Shown here: positions 35,406 through 44,096 of the stretch, one piece after another
Numbering within the stretch: position 1 is the first letter of the stretch
Layout: the number at the start of each line of letters is the position of its first letter
From: Rhodobacteraceae bacterium LNNU 3342
GTDB taxonomy: Bacteria > Pseudomonadota > Alphaproteobacteria > Rhodobacterales > Rhodobacteraceae
Direction of reading: 5' to 3'
Assembly: GCA_008711135.1 (NCBI GenBank)
Contig: VUAW01000019.1
Span: forward strand, 1-55,583
Length of the DNA: 55,583 nt
Program-made: the position numbers and the translations under genes
The notes under the pieces: generated by a model
Databases searched by the model: none
What the model saw: only the letters and a program-made list of their open reading frames with translations
Told to the model about the DNA's origin: nothing

Positions 35406-36779
35406 CTATTGCCTCTTCTCGATGCGGATCTCGATCCGGCGATTGCGGGCGCGGCCCTCGCTTGTCGCATTGTCGGCGGCGGGTTGCGTATCGGCGAGCC
35501 CTTCAGAGGTGATCAGTTCCGCCGGAACGCCCGCTTCAGCAAGCGCCCGCGCAACGGTTTCCGCCCGTGCCTCTGACAGGCCCTGGTTCGACGCGAAGGG
35601 ATTGGATCGCTGCACCGGGATGCTGTCAGTGTGGCCGTTGACCTGGACCTTGCCGATGCGATGGATGTTGGCGACGATGGTCTGCCCCACTGCCTCGATC
35701 AGCGGCTGATAGACTGGATTAAGCTCAGCCTTGGCCGACCGGAAGACCTCTGGATCACTTGACTGCACCACCAGCACCACAAGCGCGGGCGTCTCGCGCC
35801 CCTGCATCGCCGGGCGCAGCGCCGCGGGTAGGGCAGCCTCGAAATCCGGAAACAGCGGGGCGACGACCTCGAGGTTCGGGATCGGCGGCGTGTCGGAGGG
35901 ACCCCGCGCCTGCCGGAATATCGGCGCACGGTCGGGCGGGGGAAGGGCCGCCGCCTGAACAAAAAGCCCTTCGGCCTTGCCGGCAAGATGAATCGCAAGC
36001 CCGGTGTGGATCGCCAGAACCAGCGCCAGCGCCGCAAGCGCTACGGTCCACAGCGGCATGGCAAAGCGGCGAGGGGTATCTGGCGCCTCGACGCCAGCAC
36101 CATGCGGGGCCAAGGGCGCGGCCTCTCGTTCCAGGTCGCGGAGCAGGCGGGCGATCTGGCTGCGGAGCGCGAACAACGCGCCTTCGCCTGCGCTGCCTTG
36201 CACGCGGTATTTACCGCGAAAGCCGAGGCAAAGGCACAACCAGGCAAGTTCCAGCAGGTCACGATCCACAGCCGGGTTGCGCATCAGCATGTCCAGCCGC
36301 TCAAAGAAGCGGGTGCCCGCGTCAACCTCGCCGCTCATCTGAGTGACGAGCGGTTGGCGCGGCCAATCACTTTGCGCGCCCCAAGGCGTGTTAAGCGCCA
36401 GATCGTCCAGCAGCGCCGCGACGAACCAGGCCCCCTGATCGGCGCGGCTCAGGGGCAGGCCTGCGGCGACCGAGGTGTCGCGCCCTTCTACCAGCACGGA
36501 TTGCAGCCGCGCGCGCAGGGCCTCGGGCTGGCCCGGTGGTTGGGCCCGTTCCAGTTCGGGGGCGAGTTCCAGCAGAGTCGCATGAGCTGCGGCCAGCGGG
36601 TTTGAATGCGCCCGCCCCCGACGTGCATGCGGTGCATCCGGCTGGGCCTGCCAGCTGGGACGGGGCGCCGGCCATTCAGGCGGGCGCGGCAGGGGCGTTG
36701 CAGGTCGTCCCGCGCCAATAGGTCGGATGCGAGTGCGTCCTGGTTCGCCAAGGCCGAAAGGGTCGTTCTGGTCGCCCAT
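35406..36779 (-). CDS. tssL: TssL (DotU/IcmH) with C-terminal OmpA domain
   Basis: This 457-residue protein has a Pro-rich N-terminus, a cytoplasmic DotU domain (about 60-220; QGAWFVAALLDDLALNTPWG and LAWLCLCLGFRGKYRV), one membrane helix (about 243-265) and a periplasmic OmpA-like domain (VQVNGHTDSIPV, NQGLSEARAETVARALAEAG, ARNRRIEIRI). This is the extended TssL that anchors the membrane complex to peptidoglycan by itself, without a separate TagL-type protein. It lies between tssK and tssM in the usual order, with an 8-base gap after tssK. Confidence 0.96.
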   Translation of the reverse strand: MGDQNDPFGLGEPGRTRIRPIGAGRPATPLPRPPEWPAPRPSWQAQPDAPHARRGRAHSNPLAAAHATLLELAPELERAQPPGQPEALRARLQSVLVEGRDTSVAAGLPLSRADQGAWFVAALLDDLALNTPWGAQSDWPRQPLVTQMSGEVDAGTRFFERLDMLMRNPAVDRDLLELAWLCLCLGFRGKYRVQGSAGEGALFALRSQIARLLRDLEREAAPLAPHGAGVEAPDTPRRFAMPLWTVALAALALVLAIHTGLAIHLAGKAEGLFVQAAALPPPDRAPIFRQARGPSDTPPIPNLEVVAPLFPDFEAALPAALRPAMQGRETPALVVLVVQSSDPEVFRSAKAELNPVYQPLIEAVGQTIVANIHRIGKVQVNGHTDSIPVQRSNPFASNQGLSEARAETVARALAEAGVPAELITSEGLADTQPAADNATSEGRARNRRIEIRIEKRQ

Positions 36780-36787
36780 CGCCGCAC

Positions 36788-38122
36788 CTATCTGCTGACC
36801 GCGTAGCAGTCGATTTCAGGTTCGTGTTCCAGTGTGCCGGACACACCCAACACGAACCCCGGCGATGACTGCAGGCGAGCCCAATGTTCGCACTTTCGGT
36901 CGAGTTCGAGGCAAAGCCGGTCCCCGTCATAGGGTATCTCTCGCGGTTGCGAATGCAGCGGCTTCAGCGGGATCCCCGGCAGGCGCGAGGTCCAGAGCTT
37001 CTCGAACTCTTCCGCCGCGCCTACGGTCACCTGCCGGGTGAAAAGCTGCATCAGCCGGTCATCGGACATGTCGGACCCAACGCGCAGCACGATGCGGCAG
37101 GACCGCAGGGTGTCGGGGTTGTCGATGCGCACCTTCCAGACATTCGGCGCGTGACGGGCGACGGGCAGGGCGCGGGACTTGGGCTCCACATGCCGCAGTG
37201 ACAGGATCAGAGATCGCAGCGCGTCGGCCAGTGCCGCAAAGGCAGGCTGCGGATCGCCGTGGTCATAATCCGCCATCTGCGACAACCGCCGGGTGGAGGA
37301 ACCGTAGGTCGCCATCCGTCCGGCCAGCCCTGCCAATTCCTGAAACAGCGCCGACGGATGGGCAAGCTCCTGCGCCGCCAGATGTTGCAGCCGGGGCCGC
37401 GCGGCGTTGGCAAGTTCCAGGATCAGCAGGTTCTCGATGGAACGGCCGGTGCCGCCCAGTACCATGCCGCCGTGTGCCTCGCTGATGCGGTCAAGGCCGG
37501 TGATCAGTTCCTTCAGCAGCGAGGAGTACCACTGCACCGCGCCCAGTGTCAGGGCCGGGGGCAGCCAGCCTTCGGCCAGTGCCACGCGGCCATCGGCGGC
37601 AAGCCCCTCTATCCCCGCCAGCGGCAGGGTGACGGCGCCGTTGTCCGGGGCCCCCGGCAGGATCAGCCGGGTGTCGAGCCGCGCCACCTCTACCTCCGCC
37701 GGTTCCGATCCGTTGCGCAACTCGTCGGGCACCGTCACCCATTCCCCACGCCAGCGGGCGCTCGGCGCCTCTGCATGAGCCGGATCGACCGAAGGCGCTC
37801 CCGCCTGCAGCGGCGCCACCCCCAGCCGCACCGCCCCGGCGGGCGTCGCGCGTGTCACGCTGACCGGGGCCGGGGCGGGGGCGTCTGCCGGGATGCGGAA
37901 GAGAGTGCCGTCGGGAAAGATGCCTTCGGCCTCGGCAACCGCAACTTGCCCGGCATCAAGTGCGGCTGCATCCAGCCGCAGTGCCGTAAAACCCCATGCC
38001 TGGTGTGGCAGCGCGCGCAGCAGCGCCCGCAGACCCGCAGCGGCATGACGATCCTGCTGCTGGAAGTGCTGCGGGCGGAGGAACAGACCCTCGGACCAGA
38101 CGACGCGGCTGCCATCGCTCAT
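36788..38122 (-). CDS. tssK: TssK baseplate protein
   Basis: The 444-residue product opens with VVWSEGLFLRPQHFQQQDRH, the TssK signature, and continues with LLKELITGLDRISEA and LAHPSALFQELAGLAGRMATYG. TssK is a trimeric baseplate subunit connecting the TssFG wedges to the membrane complex. ATG 38122 was chosen for its AGGAGGGG site, 13 bases after the tssJ stop; the frame is open further upstream only because it runs antisense-like through tssJ. Confidence 0.96.
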   Translation of the reverse strand: MSDGSRVVWSEGLFLRPQHFQQQDRHAAAGLRALLRALPHQAWGFTALRLDAAALDAGQVAVAEAEGIFPDGTLFRIPADAPAPAPVSVTRATPAGAVRLGVAPLQAGAPSVDPAHAEAPSARWRGEWVTVPDELRNGSEPAEVEVARLDTRLILPGAPDNGAVTLPLAGIEGLAADGRVALAEGWLPPALTLGAVQWYSSLLKELITGLDRISEAHGGMVLGGTGRSIENLLILELANAARPRLQHLAAQELAHPSALFQELAGLAGRMATYGSSTRRLSQMADYDHGDPQPAFAALADALRSLILSLRHVEPKSRALPVARHAPNVWKVRIDNPDTLRSCRIVLRVGSDMSDDRLMQLFTRQVTVGAAEEFEKLWTSRLPGIPLKPLHSQPREIPYDGDRLCLELDRKCEHWARLQSSPGFVLGVSGTLEHEPEIDCYAVSR

Positions 38123-38135
38123 GCGGCTGCCCCTC

Positions 38136-38609
38136 CTAGCCGGGGACCATGGTGATGCCACTTGGACCTGCCGTGACGATAAAGGTCGCATCCGCAGTCG
38201 GTGACACGGCCGCTTTGGCGCGGACCGTCTTGCCCATCGGGTCACGGTAGCCGGCGACGACGGCGACGCTGGTGGTCGCAGGGTCCAGAACCAGAACGGT
38301 GGAGGCGCTGCCTCCCGGCGGCAGGATCATCGACTCCGCCTGGATCAGGTCAGCGCCAAGAGCGGCCACGGGATCCATCAGGACCATCGGCGGCGCGGCA
38401 TCCAATGCGCCCGTGCCGCGCAGCTGCAGGATCTGCAGGGTCAGCGGGCGGTCGGTGCCATCGATGGCCGGGTTCGCCCCCGGCAGCGCCGTGACGGTCA
38501 GCGCGGCCGAGCCGGGTTCGGGTGGACCGCTACAGGCTGCGGCAAGCGCCAGTGCGCCAAATCCAGCCAGCGCAAGGCGGCGCGTAAGCGTCAGGGGCGT
38601 CGATTTCAT
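38136..38609 (-). CDS. tssJ: TssJ outer-membrane lipoprotein
   Basis: The 157-residue product has a twin-arginine-containing signal ending in a lipobox (LALAAAC, Cys 26), so it should be acylated and sorted to the outer membrane, where it binds the TssM C-terminus. The mature part is a small beta-sandwich with the usual TssJ pattern (PLTLQILQLRG; VLDPATTSVAVVAGYRD). Its start overlaps the tagH stop by four bases. Confidence 0.93.
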   Translation of the reverse strand: MKSTPLTLTRRLALAGFGALALAAACSGPPEPGSAALTVTALPGANPAIDGTDRPLTLQILQLRGTGALDAAPPMVLMDPVAALGADLIQAESMILPPGGSASTVLVLDPATTSVAVVAGYRDPMGKTVRAKAAVSPTADATFIVTAGPSGITMVPG

Positions 38610-39865
38610 GGTTCTCTCCTCTCTGCTGCAACCGGGGCATTGTCTTCGTAGGCGTTACGGAATTCGGCGCCGATCTCGCCCAGGAAGCGGTCCTCGGCGG
38701 CGCGGGCGATATCCTCCCAGCGTTCGGAATAGGCCTCCCACAGCAGGGCGGAACGGCCGCCGGCCAGCAGCGCCCGCAGCGCACCTGTGTCGGCAAGTTC
38801 TTCCTCGATCGCTTTGGGGGAAAAGTGATCCGCCATGCGGCGGAGCGCGGCCTGAAGCCCCTGCCAACTCCGCAACCGATGATCGGCAATGTCACGGAAG
38901 GCCTCTGCAATGGCGGCATCGGGATCAAGGTAGCCGGGTCCGCGCGGGGCAATCAGCGCCGACAGCCGCTCCTCTGGCATCGCCAGGAACTTCAGCGGGT
39001 TGACGCCGGCTGCGCCAATCGTTGTGCGTGCCAGCCGCAGTGAGCCTTTCTCATCGGCCCGGCTGCGCAAGAGCGCGACGACCCCCTCTGCGAGCATTCG
39101 GTAGCGCCGGCCTAAAGCCTCGAGATCTACCGTTTCGGCCATGGCAGGGTCGAGCCCTGCGCCGCGCAGAAAAGCGGCAGCGGCATCGGGGGCGGGCAGT
39201 GGATCGGGAGCCTTCGGTGGCGGGTGAGCGTCTTCCACCTGCCGCACAGGAGGCGCTTCGGCCTCGGTCGTCCCCGGTCCCCAGTCCCAGTCAAGGCGGT
39301 CGGCGGGCTGATCGTTCGTTGCGGCGCTAGGCTGCGCCTTCGGCAGGTCCAGCGTGAAGGGATCGCTAAACTCCGGTGGCGGGATGAGCGCGGCTTCAAG
39401 GTGTTCCGGCGTCTGTTGGCGGGCGACACGATCGAACGGGTCGGGGAGGGTTGAGGGACGCGGCGGTGGCGGTGGCGGCGGTTCCTGTGCGGCAAAGAAG
39501 GGGTCGCGGCTGAGGATCGTGCCAGGCGGTTCGGCCGCGAGCTGTGCGGGGGCGGCCAGTTCCACGTCCAGGATCACGTCGCCCAGCCGCAGCCGCATTC
39601 CGTTGCGCAACACCGCGCTGCCGCCGAGACCAAGCGGCTCTGGCGCCGTGTCTACGAACAGTCCGCCCGAACTGGTGTCGGTCACGGTCCAGCCGCGGTC
39701 GGTGGACTCGATCAGGCAGTGGCGCCGAGAGATGAACATCTCCGGATCCTCAAGACGCCAGTCGCAGCCTTCCTCTCGCCCCACCACGGCACGACCTGCG
39801 TCCAGCCGGAAGTCCGGACGGGGCTGGGGAACGGGGCTGGCGATCACGGTAAGGCGCAGGGTCAT
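38606..39865 (-). CDS. tagH: TagH/Fha forkhead-associated protein
   Basis: This 419-residue protein has an N-terminal FHA domain (about 1-105) with the phosphothreonine-binding pattern GRAVVGRE, ISRRHC and DTSSGGLFVD. A Pro-rich linker follows, then the C-terminal type VI FHA-associated domain (GVNPLKFLAMPEERLSALI; MADHFSPKAIEEELAD). It should be the phosphorylation target of PpkA and the point where PpkA, PppA and TagF signals meet to license assembly. It overlaps tssJ by four bases and tssG by one. Confidence 0.93.
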   Translation of the reverse strand: MTLRLTVIASPVPQPRPDFRLDAGRAVVGREEGCDWRLEDPEMFISRRHCLIESTDRGWTVTDTSSGGLFVDTAPEPLGLGGSAVLRNGMRLRLGDVILDVELAAPAQLAAEPPGTILSRDPFFAAQEPPPPPPPRPSTLPDPFDRVARQQTPEHLEAALIPPPEFSDPFTLDLPKAQPSAATNDQPADRLDWDWGPGTTEAEAPPVRQVEDAHPPPKAPDPLPAPDAAAAFLRGAGLDPAMAETVDLEALGRRYRMLAEGVVALLRSRADEKGSLRLARTTIGAAGVNPLKFLAMPEERLSALIAPRGPGYLDPDAAIAEAFRDIADHRLRSWQGLQAALRRMADHFSPKAIEEELADTGALRALLAGGRSALLWEAYSERWEDIARAAEDRFLGEIGAEFRNAYEDNAPVAAERREP

Positions 39866-40887
39866 CAGGCGGCCTGCCTTTCATCCAGCGGTTCGCGCAG
39901 ATCGTCACGGTCGCCGCCGCCGCCCAGCCAGCCGATACGCCCCAGCGTCACGGCGTGCCCTAGCGCGGGCGGCGGTTCGGCCTCGGCCGCCAGTACAAGG
40001 CAGAGGTCAAAGCCGATCTCCTCGCCCATGACAAAGCGCAGCAGCCTGCGCAGCCCTGCTCGCGCCGGACCCTCCTGCATCAGCGCCGTATACTGGGGCA
40101 GGGTCAGGGGACCGACCACCAGTTCCGCCCGGGCCTGCGGTTGATAGACGCGCGGTCCCAGCATCGCGCCCCTCCCAAGTGTGGCATGGGTAAGGCCCAG
40201 CCGGCTGGCGAGTGGCGCCGGGATCGGCTGCCAGTGGGGAGTGAACTCCCGCAGCCGCACCGGCGCACCCAGCAGATCGGCAAGGACTGCCTCCAGCCGT
40301 TCGGGGCTGCGGATCTCGCTCGCAAGCGCGGTCGCGTGCCGCAGGACCAGTGCCGGGTCATCCAGCGCGGCGGCAATGCCCGGAAGGCCGCTTCCCGACA
40401 GGGCCGCCAGCATCGCGGCGACGCGACCTGCGCCGTCGTGATCCGCGGCGACCGCAGGCTGCGCCTCGGCAAAGGCACGGTAGTAGAGCGCCATCATCCG
40501 GTGTTGCAGCAGGTTGCAGAACTCCAGGAAGCTGCGGTCTGCGCCGGGCTCTGCCATGCTGTCGCCGCCGAACCAGCGTTCGGACATCCGTTCCATGATG
40601 CGGCGGCTGAGGTGCAGCGGCATCGGGCCCTCGGGACCAAACAGGCCGGTGATTTCCAGCGCGATCCGGGCCGGACGGCTTCCGTCGGCCGGCTGCCAAG
40701 CGGCGACCTCACGCGCCGCTGGGCCGAGACGCGGCTCCTGCCCAAGGCGGGCCGGTTCACGCGTCGGTCCGTCCACATGGCCGAACCGCCGGTTACCATC
40801 CTCCAACCGGCGCATCAGTTCGAACGCCTCCATGCCAGCGGGCACGTCCGTCAGATCCGGGGGCGCAGGCCGGGGCGCATTGGCCAT
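39865..40887 (-). CDS. tssG: TssG baseplate protein
   Basis: The 340-residue product fits the TssG/ImpH/VasB family: FELMRRLEDGNRRFGHVDG near the N-terminus, then ALEITGLFGPEGPMPLHL and FLEFCNLLQHRMMALYYRA. TssG pairs with TssF and TssE in the baseplate wedge. A strong AGGAGGAG site precedes ATG 40887. The gene starts 37 bases inside tssF, so production is coupled to it. Confidence 0.95.
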   Translation of the reverse strand: MANAPRPAPPDLTDVPAGMEAFELMRRLEDGNRRFGHVDGPTREPARLGQEPRLGPAAREVAAWQPADGSRPARIALEITGLFGPEGPMPLHLSRRIMERMSERWFGGDSMAEPGADRSFLEFCNLLQHRMMALYYRAFAEAQPAVAADHDGAGRVAAMLAALSGSGLPGIAAALDDPALVLRHATALASEIRSPERLEAVLADLLGAPVRLREFTPHWQPIPAPLASRLGLTHATLGRGAMLGPRVYQPQARAELVVGPLTLPQYTALMQEGPARAGLRRLLRFVMGEEIGFDLCLVLAAEAEPPPALGHAVTLGRIGWLGGGGDRDDLREPLDERQAA

Positions 40888-42704
40888 GACATCTCCTCCT
40901 GTTTATGGACAAGCCGGGTGCGCGTCCGCACGAAGGCGTTGACCGAAACATGCCGCGTGAACAGCCGGTCCAGCAGCGCCGGCAGCAGCAGATGGCTAGC
41001 ACCGGCCAGTTGCGTCTCATCTATGTCAAGCGCGACTTCGGTGCCGCGCCCGAAGGCCAGCGGACCCGGCAGGTCAAGCCGCTCTGTCACCGGACGGCTG
41101 GAAACGGCGGCGACGGCGCGGGCATGGCGGGCCAGCGCCGGATCGCCTCGGTCGGCATAAAGCGCCAGCAGGGCGGCGAGTGGGGCGCCGTCCCGCCCAG
41201 CCTCGGCCAGTGACAGATGTGCCGAAGAAAGCTGCGCCACCAGCCGCCAGGCAAGATCATCGTGTTCGGCGGGCGCGGTCTCTGCAGGCGGGCCGGAGAG
41301 GGCCGGCTGCGGCCTGCGCATTGGGCCGATCAGGTCCACCCGGACCACCGGTTCACTGCCTTCGGGCGTCAGGCGTGGCGTGTCATCAAGGATCGGCAGG
41401 TCGCGGTTGGAGCAAAGCGCACGGATGTCGAGCCGCCGTGGCGGCGGCACCCGCCCGCGCGAGACGGAGATCCAGACATCGTCCCCGGCATAAGAGCTGC
41501 GCATCTGCCCGCGCTGGATCTCGTCGGTGGCAGGGCGGCGGGGGCGACGTTCCACCCACCAGAGCGGGCCGCCACGGCGCCGCGCCTCGGGCGCATGGGC
41601 GGGACAGAGTTGGGCCGTGTCGCCGTCCCTGTCGGCATCGCAGACACTCAGAAGGCGGTAGATCTCGAAGTCACGCGTCCGGGCGCGGTCGGCATGAACG
41701 GGATGCGCCGTAGCGCGCGGGTCAAGTTCGACGAAGTTGCATTCCTTCTCGAACAGGTTGACTAGGGGCACCGCAAACAGCCGCAGATCCCCGGCGGTGA
41801 GGCCTGCGAGTTGCGGCTGGGGGCGATCAAGAATCAGCGCGATTTCGAGCGCCACCCCCTCGCCGCAGGCCGGAAGGGCGGCAGAAAGGCCGTCAAGCCG
41901 GAGGTAGTGGAACCGCTCTGGCATCAGGAAATAGTCGCGCAGCAGGCGGAAGCCTTCAAAGCTCTGCCGCACACGCAGGGTCAGCCCCTCATCATCGCTG
42001 GTGCCGACCAGTATGGGCGCGCCGATTGGTACCGGCCGGGCGCTCGGCTGCGCTGGTCGTGCCAGCGCAGCGCGGCCGTGGCCGAAGATGGCGTCAAACA
42101 AGGCAGGCGCGCGTGGGCTGCCGGCAAAGCAAAGATCGAACCGGTCAAGTGACAGGGCAGCAAGCGTGGCCGGTGGAGTGGCGGTCACTATCACGCGCAG
42201 CCCGGCCTCCGCCCCCGGGGCGGCGAAACCGGCGGCGGCCAAGGCACCCCGGTCAGGCAGATATGCGGCCTCGCGGACAGTGACGGGCCAGAGCGTGACA
42301 TCCTGCGCGGTGGTATAGGTGGCGCGAGTCGCAAGGCCTTCACGGCTGCCGGCGGTAAAGCGGCTGCCGCGCGCCACCCGGTGACCGCCCGCCATTTCTA
42401 GAACCTGCGGGCCGGGTTGCAGCACCCCCATTCCCATGGCTGGGGCCGGGGCCGCCAGATCGGGCCAGAGCGCTTCCAGCACGCCCGCGGCAAATCGCTG
42501 CCCCTCGGCCTCGATCTTCAGCCGGGTGCGCGCGGCAAGGAAGGCCACACCCTCCAGCAGTCGTTCAACGTAAGGATCGGGACAGGGAACGGCGTCGAGA
42601 GACAGGTTGCGCGCGACGTTCGGATGCAGGGCTGCGAATTCACCGGCCAGTTCGCGGATGTGTTCCAGTTCAGCCTCGTATGCGGCAAGGAAGCTGCGAT
42701 CCAT
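40851..42704 (-). CDS. tssF: TssF baseplate protein
   Basis: This 617-residue protein begins FLAAYEAELEHIRELAGEFA, followed by DPYVERLLEGVAFLAARTRLKI, both standard for TssF/ImpG/VasA. The middle contains VNLFEKECNFVELD and the C-terminus FGRGTEVALDIDE. TssF is the largest wedge component of the baseplate. Its ATG shares one base with the tssE stop (TGATG), and its own 3' end overlaps tssG. Confidence 0.96.
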   Translation of the reverse strand: MDRSFLAAYEAELEHIRELAGEFAALHPNVARNLSLDAVPCPDPYVERLLEGVAFLAARTRLKIEAEGQRFAAGVLEALWPDLAAPAPAMGMGVLQPGPQVLEMAGGHRVARGSRFTAGSREGLATRATYTTAQDVTLWPVTVREAAYLPDRGALAAAGFAAPGAEAGLRVIVTATPPATLAALSLDRFDLCFAGSPRAPALFDAIFGHGRAALARPAQPSARPVPIGAPILVGTSDDEGLTLRVRQSFEGFRLLRDYFLMPERFHYLRLDGLSAALPACGEGVALEIALILDRPQPQLAGLTAGDLRLFAVPLVNLFEKECNFVELDPRATAHPVHADRARTRDFEIYRLLSVCDADRDGDTAQLCPAHAPEARRRGGPLWWVERRPRRPATDEIQRGQMRSSYAGDDVWISVSRGRVPPPRRLDIRALCSNRDLPILDDTPRLTPEGSEPVVRVDLIGPMRRPQPALSGPPAETAPAEHDDLAWRLVAQLSSAHLSLAEAGRDGAPLAALLALYADRGDPALARHARAVAAVSSRPVTERLDLPGPLAFGRGTEVALDIDETQLAGASHLLLPALLDRLFTRHVSVNAFVRTRTRLVHKQEEMSWPMRPGLRPRI

Positions 42705-43450
42705 CAGCTATCCTCCAGGACTGCGATGGCGGCGCCGGTGTCCAGATCAATGGTCGTCAGAATCCGGAGCCGTTCCGGCGCTGGGGCCATCAGCAGTATC
42801 CCCTCGATGCGCACGCGCAGCCCGATGCGGATGCCTGGTTCGATGGTGACCCGGATGCTGTCGCGGCGCAGGCGCGGCTCGAACACCGCCAGAACTTCGC
42901 GCAGCTCCCGCGCCAGCGCCTCGCGGTCGAAATCACCTGCCCGCCGCCCGGCAAAGGCCGGAACGCCGAAATTCAGAACCGAGGCGCGGACTCGCGGGAA
43001 GTCCGCCAGCACCTCGGCAGGGTCTTCGGCGCCTCCGGCCATTCCGGCGGGCGCGGCGCGTCGTTCCGTTTCCGTCAGAAGGTACCGCGCTTCCATCCGC
43101 TCGATCCCGAACAGGTCCTCGATGTCGCGGCGCACGGCCTCGCGCAGGACGTCAGGCGTCACCATGATGCCACGTTCCTGTAGCGCGGCATGGCGGGCAC
43201 GCAACTGCGTCAAGGTGCCAATATCGCGGGCATCGTCCTGCGCCAGCCCTTCCGTCGCGGGACGGGCCAGCAGATCCTGCAGCCCCTCCGCGCCGTGACG
43301 GGCGCTCAGGGCCGCCTCTAGCCGTGCGATTTCTGCCGAGAGCCCCGGCAGGTCGTCAATCAGGCGGTCCCACAGGCTGGGCTGCACGACCTCGCGCCGT
43401 GCCTGAAGGGGCGCGACGCCGCGGGGTCGGTCGTGGGGCCTGTCGGACAT
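42704..43450 (-). CDS. tssE: TssE gp25-like baseplate protein, extended
   Basis: The 248-residue product contains the gp25 pattern SLWDRLIDDLPG, VLREAVRRDIEDLFGIERMEAR, SVLNFGVPAFAGR and FEPRLRRDSIRV. TssE proteins are usually about 140-180 residues. The extra length lies in a helical insert (about residues 37-85) and a Gly/Ala-rich loop near residue 130. It shares one base with tssF and follows hcp by 21 bases. Confidence 0.93.
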   Translation of the reverse strand: MSDRPHDRPRGVAPLQARREVVQPSLWDRLIDDLPGLSAEIARLEAALSARHGAEGLQDLLARPATEGLAQDDARDIGTLTQLRARHAALQERGIMVTPDVLREAVRRDIEDLFGIERMEARYLLTETERRAAPAGMAGGAEDPAEVLADFPRVRASVLNFGVPAFAGRRAGDFDREALARELREVLAVFEPRLRRDSIRVTIEPGIRIGLRVRIEGILLMAPAPERLRILTTIDLDTGAAIAVLEDS

Positions 43451-43471
43451 TGTGATGCTCCGGCGGCGGGC

Positions 43472-43963
43472 CTACTTGGCCGCCATCAAGTCATATTCCA
43501 CCTCGTGCTCGTCGCCCTTGGAATGATCGTCAGCCTGCACGACATACTTGATCTTGACCTTCTCGAACGAGATGCCAACCTGCTCGGCAATCAGGTCGGC
43601 ACCATCGGCGGCGGGGGATTCCTGCATCATGTTGTAGGCAGAGATCAGGCAGTTGCTCATCGTGATGGTCAGGTAATCAAGATGTGCCTCACCCGAGTCC
43701 TTTCGGGCCGTAAAGATGATCTCAGGGAAGGATTTTCCCTGCATGCAGGCAAGCGCCAGATAGGGCGAGGCCGCGTCATACCACTTATGAAGCGTCAGAT
43801 CGCTGACGGTGGCGCGCCCGCGCACGCGGCCCGATCCGGTTGCGGCAGAACTTTTCTGCGACGCGTCCAGCTTGACGCCCCAGACGTCGATTTCGCCCTC
43901 ATGATCGGCCCGCCGGCATTCGCCGTCGATGCCGTCGATCTTCAGGTATCCGGTAAAAGCCAT
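43472..43963 (-). CDS. hcp: Hcp (TssD) tube protein
   Basis: The 163-residue product is a standard Hcp: AFTGYLKIDGIDGECRR at the N-terminus, WGVKLDAS, VSDLTLHKWYDAASPYL, and SFEKVKIKYV. Hexameric rings of Hcp stack into the tube expelled by sheath contraction. AAGGAG precedes ATG 43963. The 133-base gap from tssC contains two hairpins, the largest break in the structural part of the operon, fitting separate tuning of this abundant subunit. Confidence 0.97.
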   Translation of the reverse strand: MAFTGYLKIDGIDGECRRADHEGEIDVWGVKLDASQKSSAATGSGRVRGRATVSDLTLHKWYDAASPYLALACMQGKSFPEIIFTARKDSGEAHLDYLTITMSNCLISAYNMMQESPAADGADLIAEQVGISFEKVKIKYVVQADDHSKGDEHEVEYDLMAAK

Positions 43964-44031
43964 CGCAAAACTCCTTGTTCAAGAGAACGGGTTTCAGGCA
44001 TGGCGGTCCCGGCGGGGCCGCGCGAGAGACC

Positions 44032-44086
44032 TTGCGGAGCAACCCGGCCCCGCAAAAGGCCCGGAAGGGAGGGCGATCTGCCTTCC
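44032..44086 (-). promoter_or_regulatory. Two hairpins in the tssC-hcp spacer
   Basis: TTGCGG/CCGCAA (44032-44037 with 44050-44055) and GGAAGG/CCTTCC (44063-44068 with 44081-44086) each form a 6-bp stem with a 12-base loop. Neither is followed by a U-run on the minus-strand transcript, so they are more likely RNA-stabilising or partial attenuator structures than full terminators. Confidence 0.4.
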
Positions 44087-44096
44087 CGTGGCAGGT

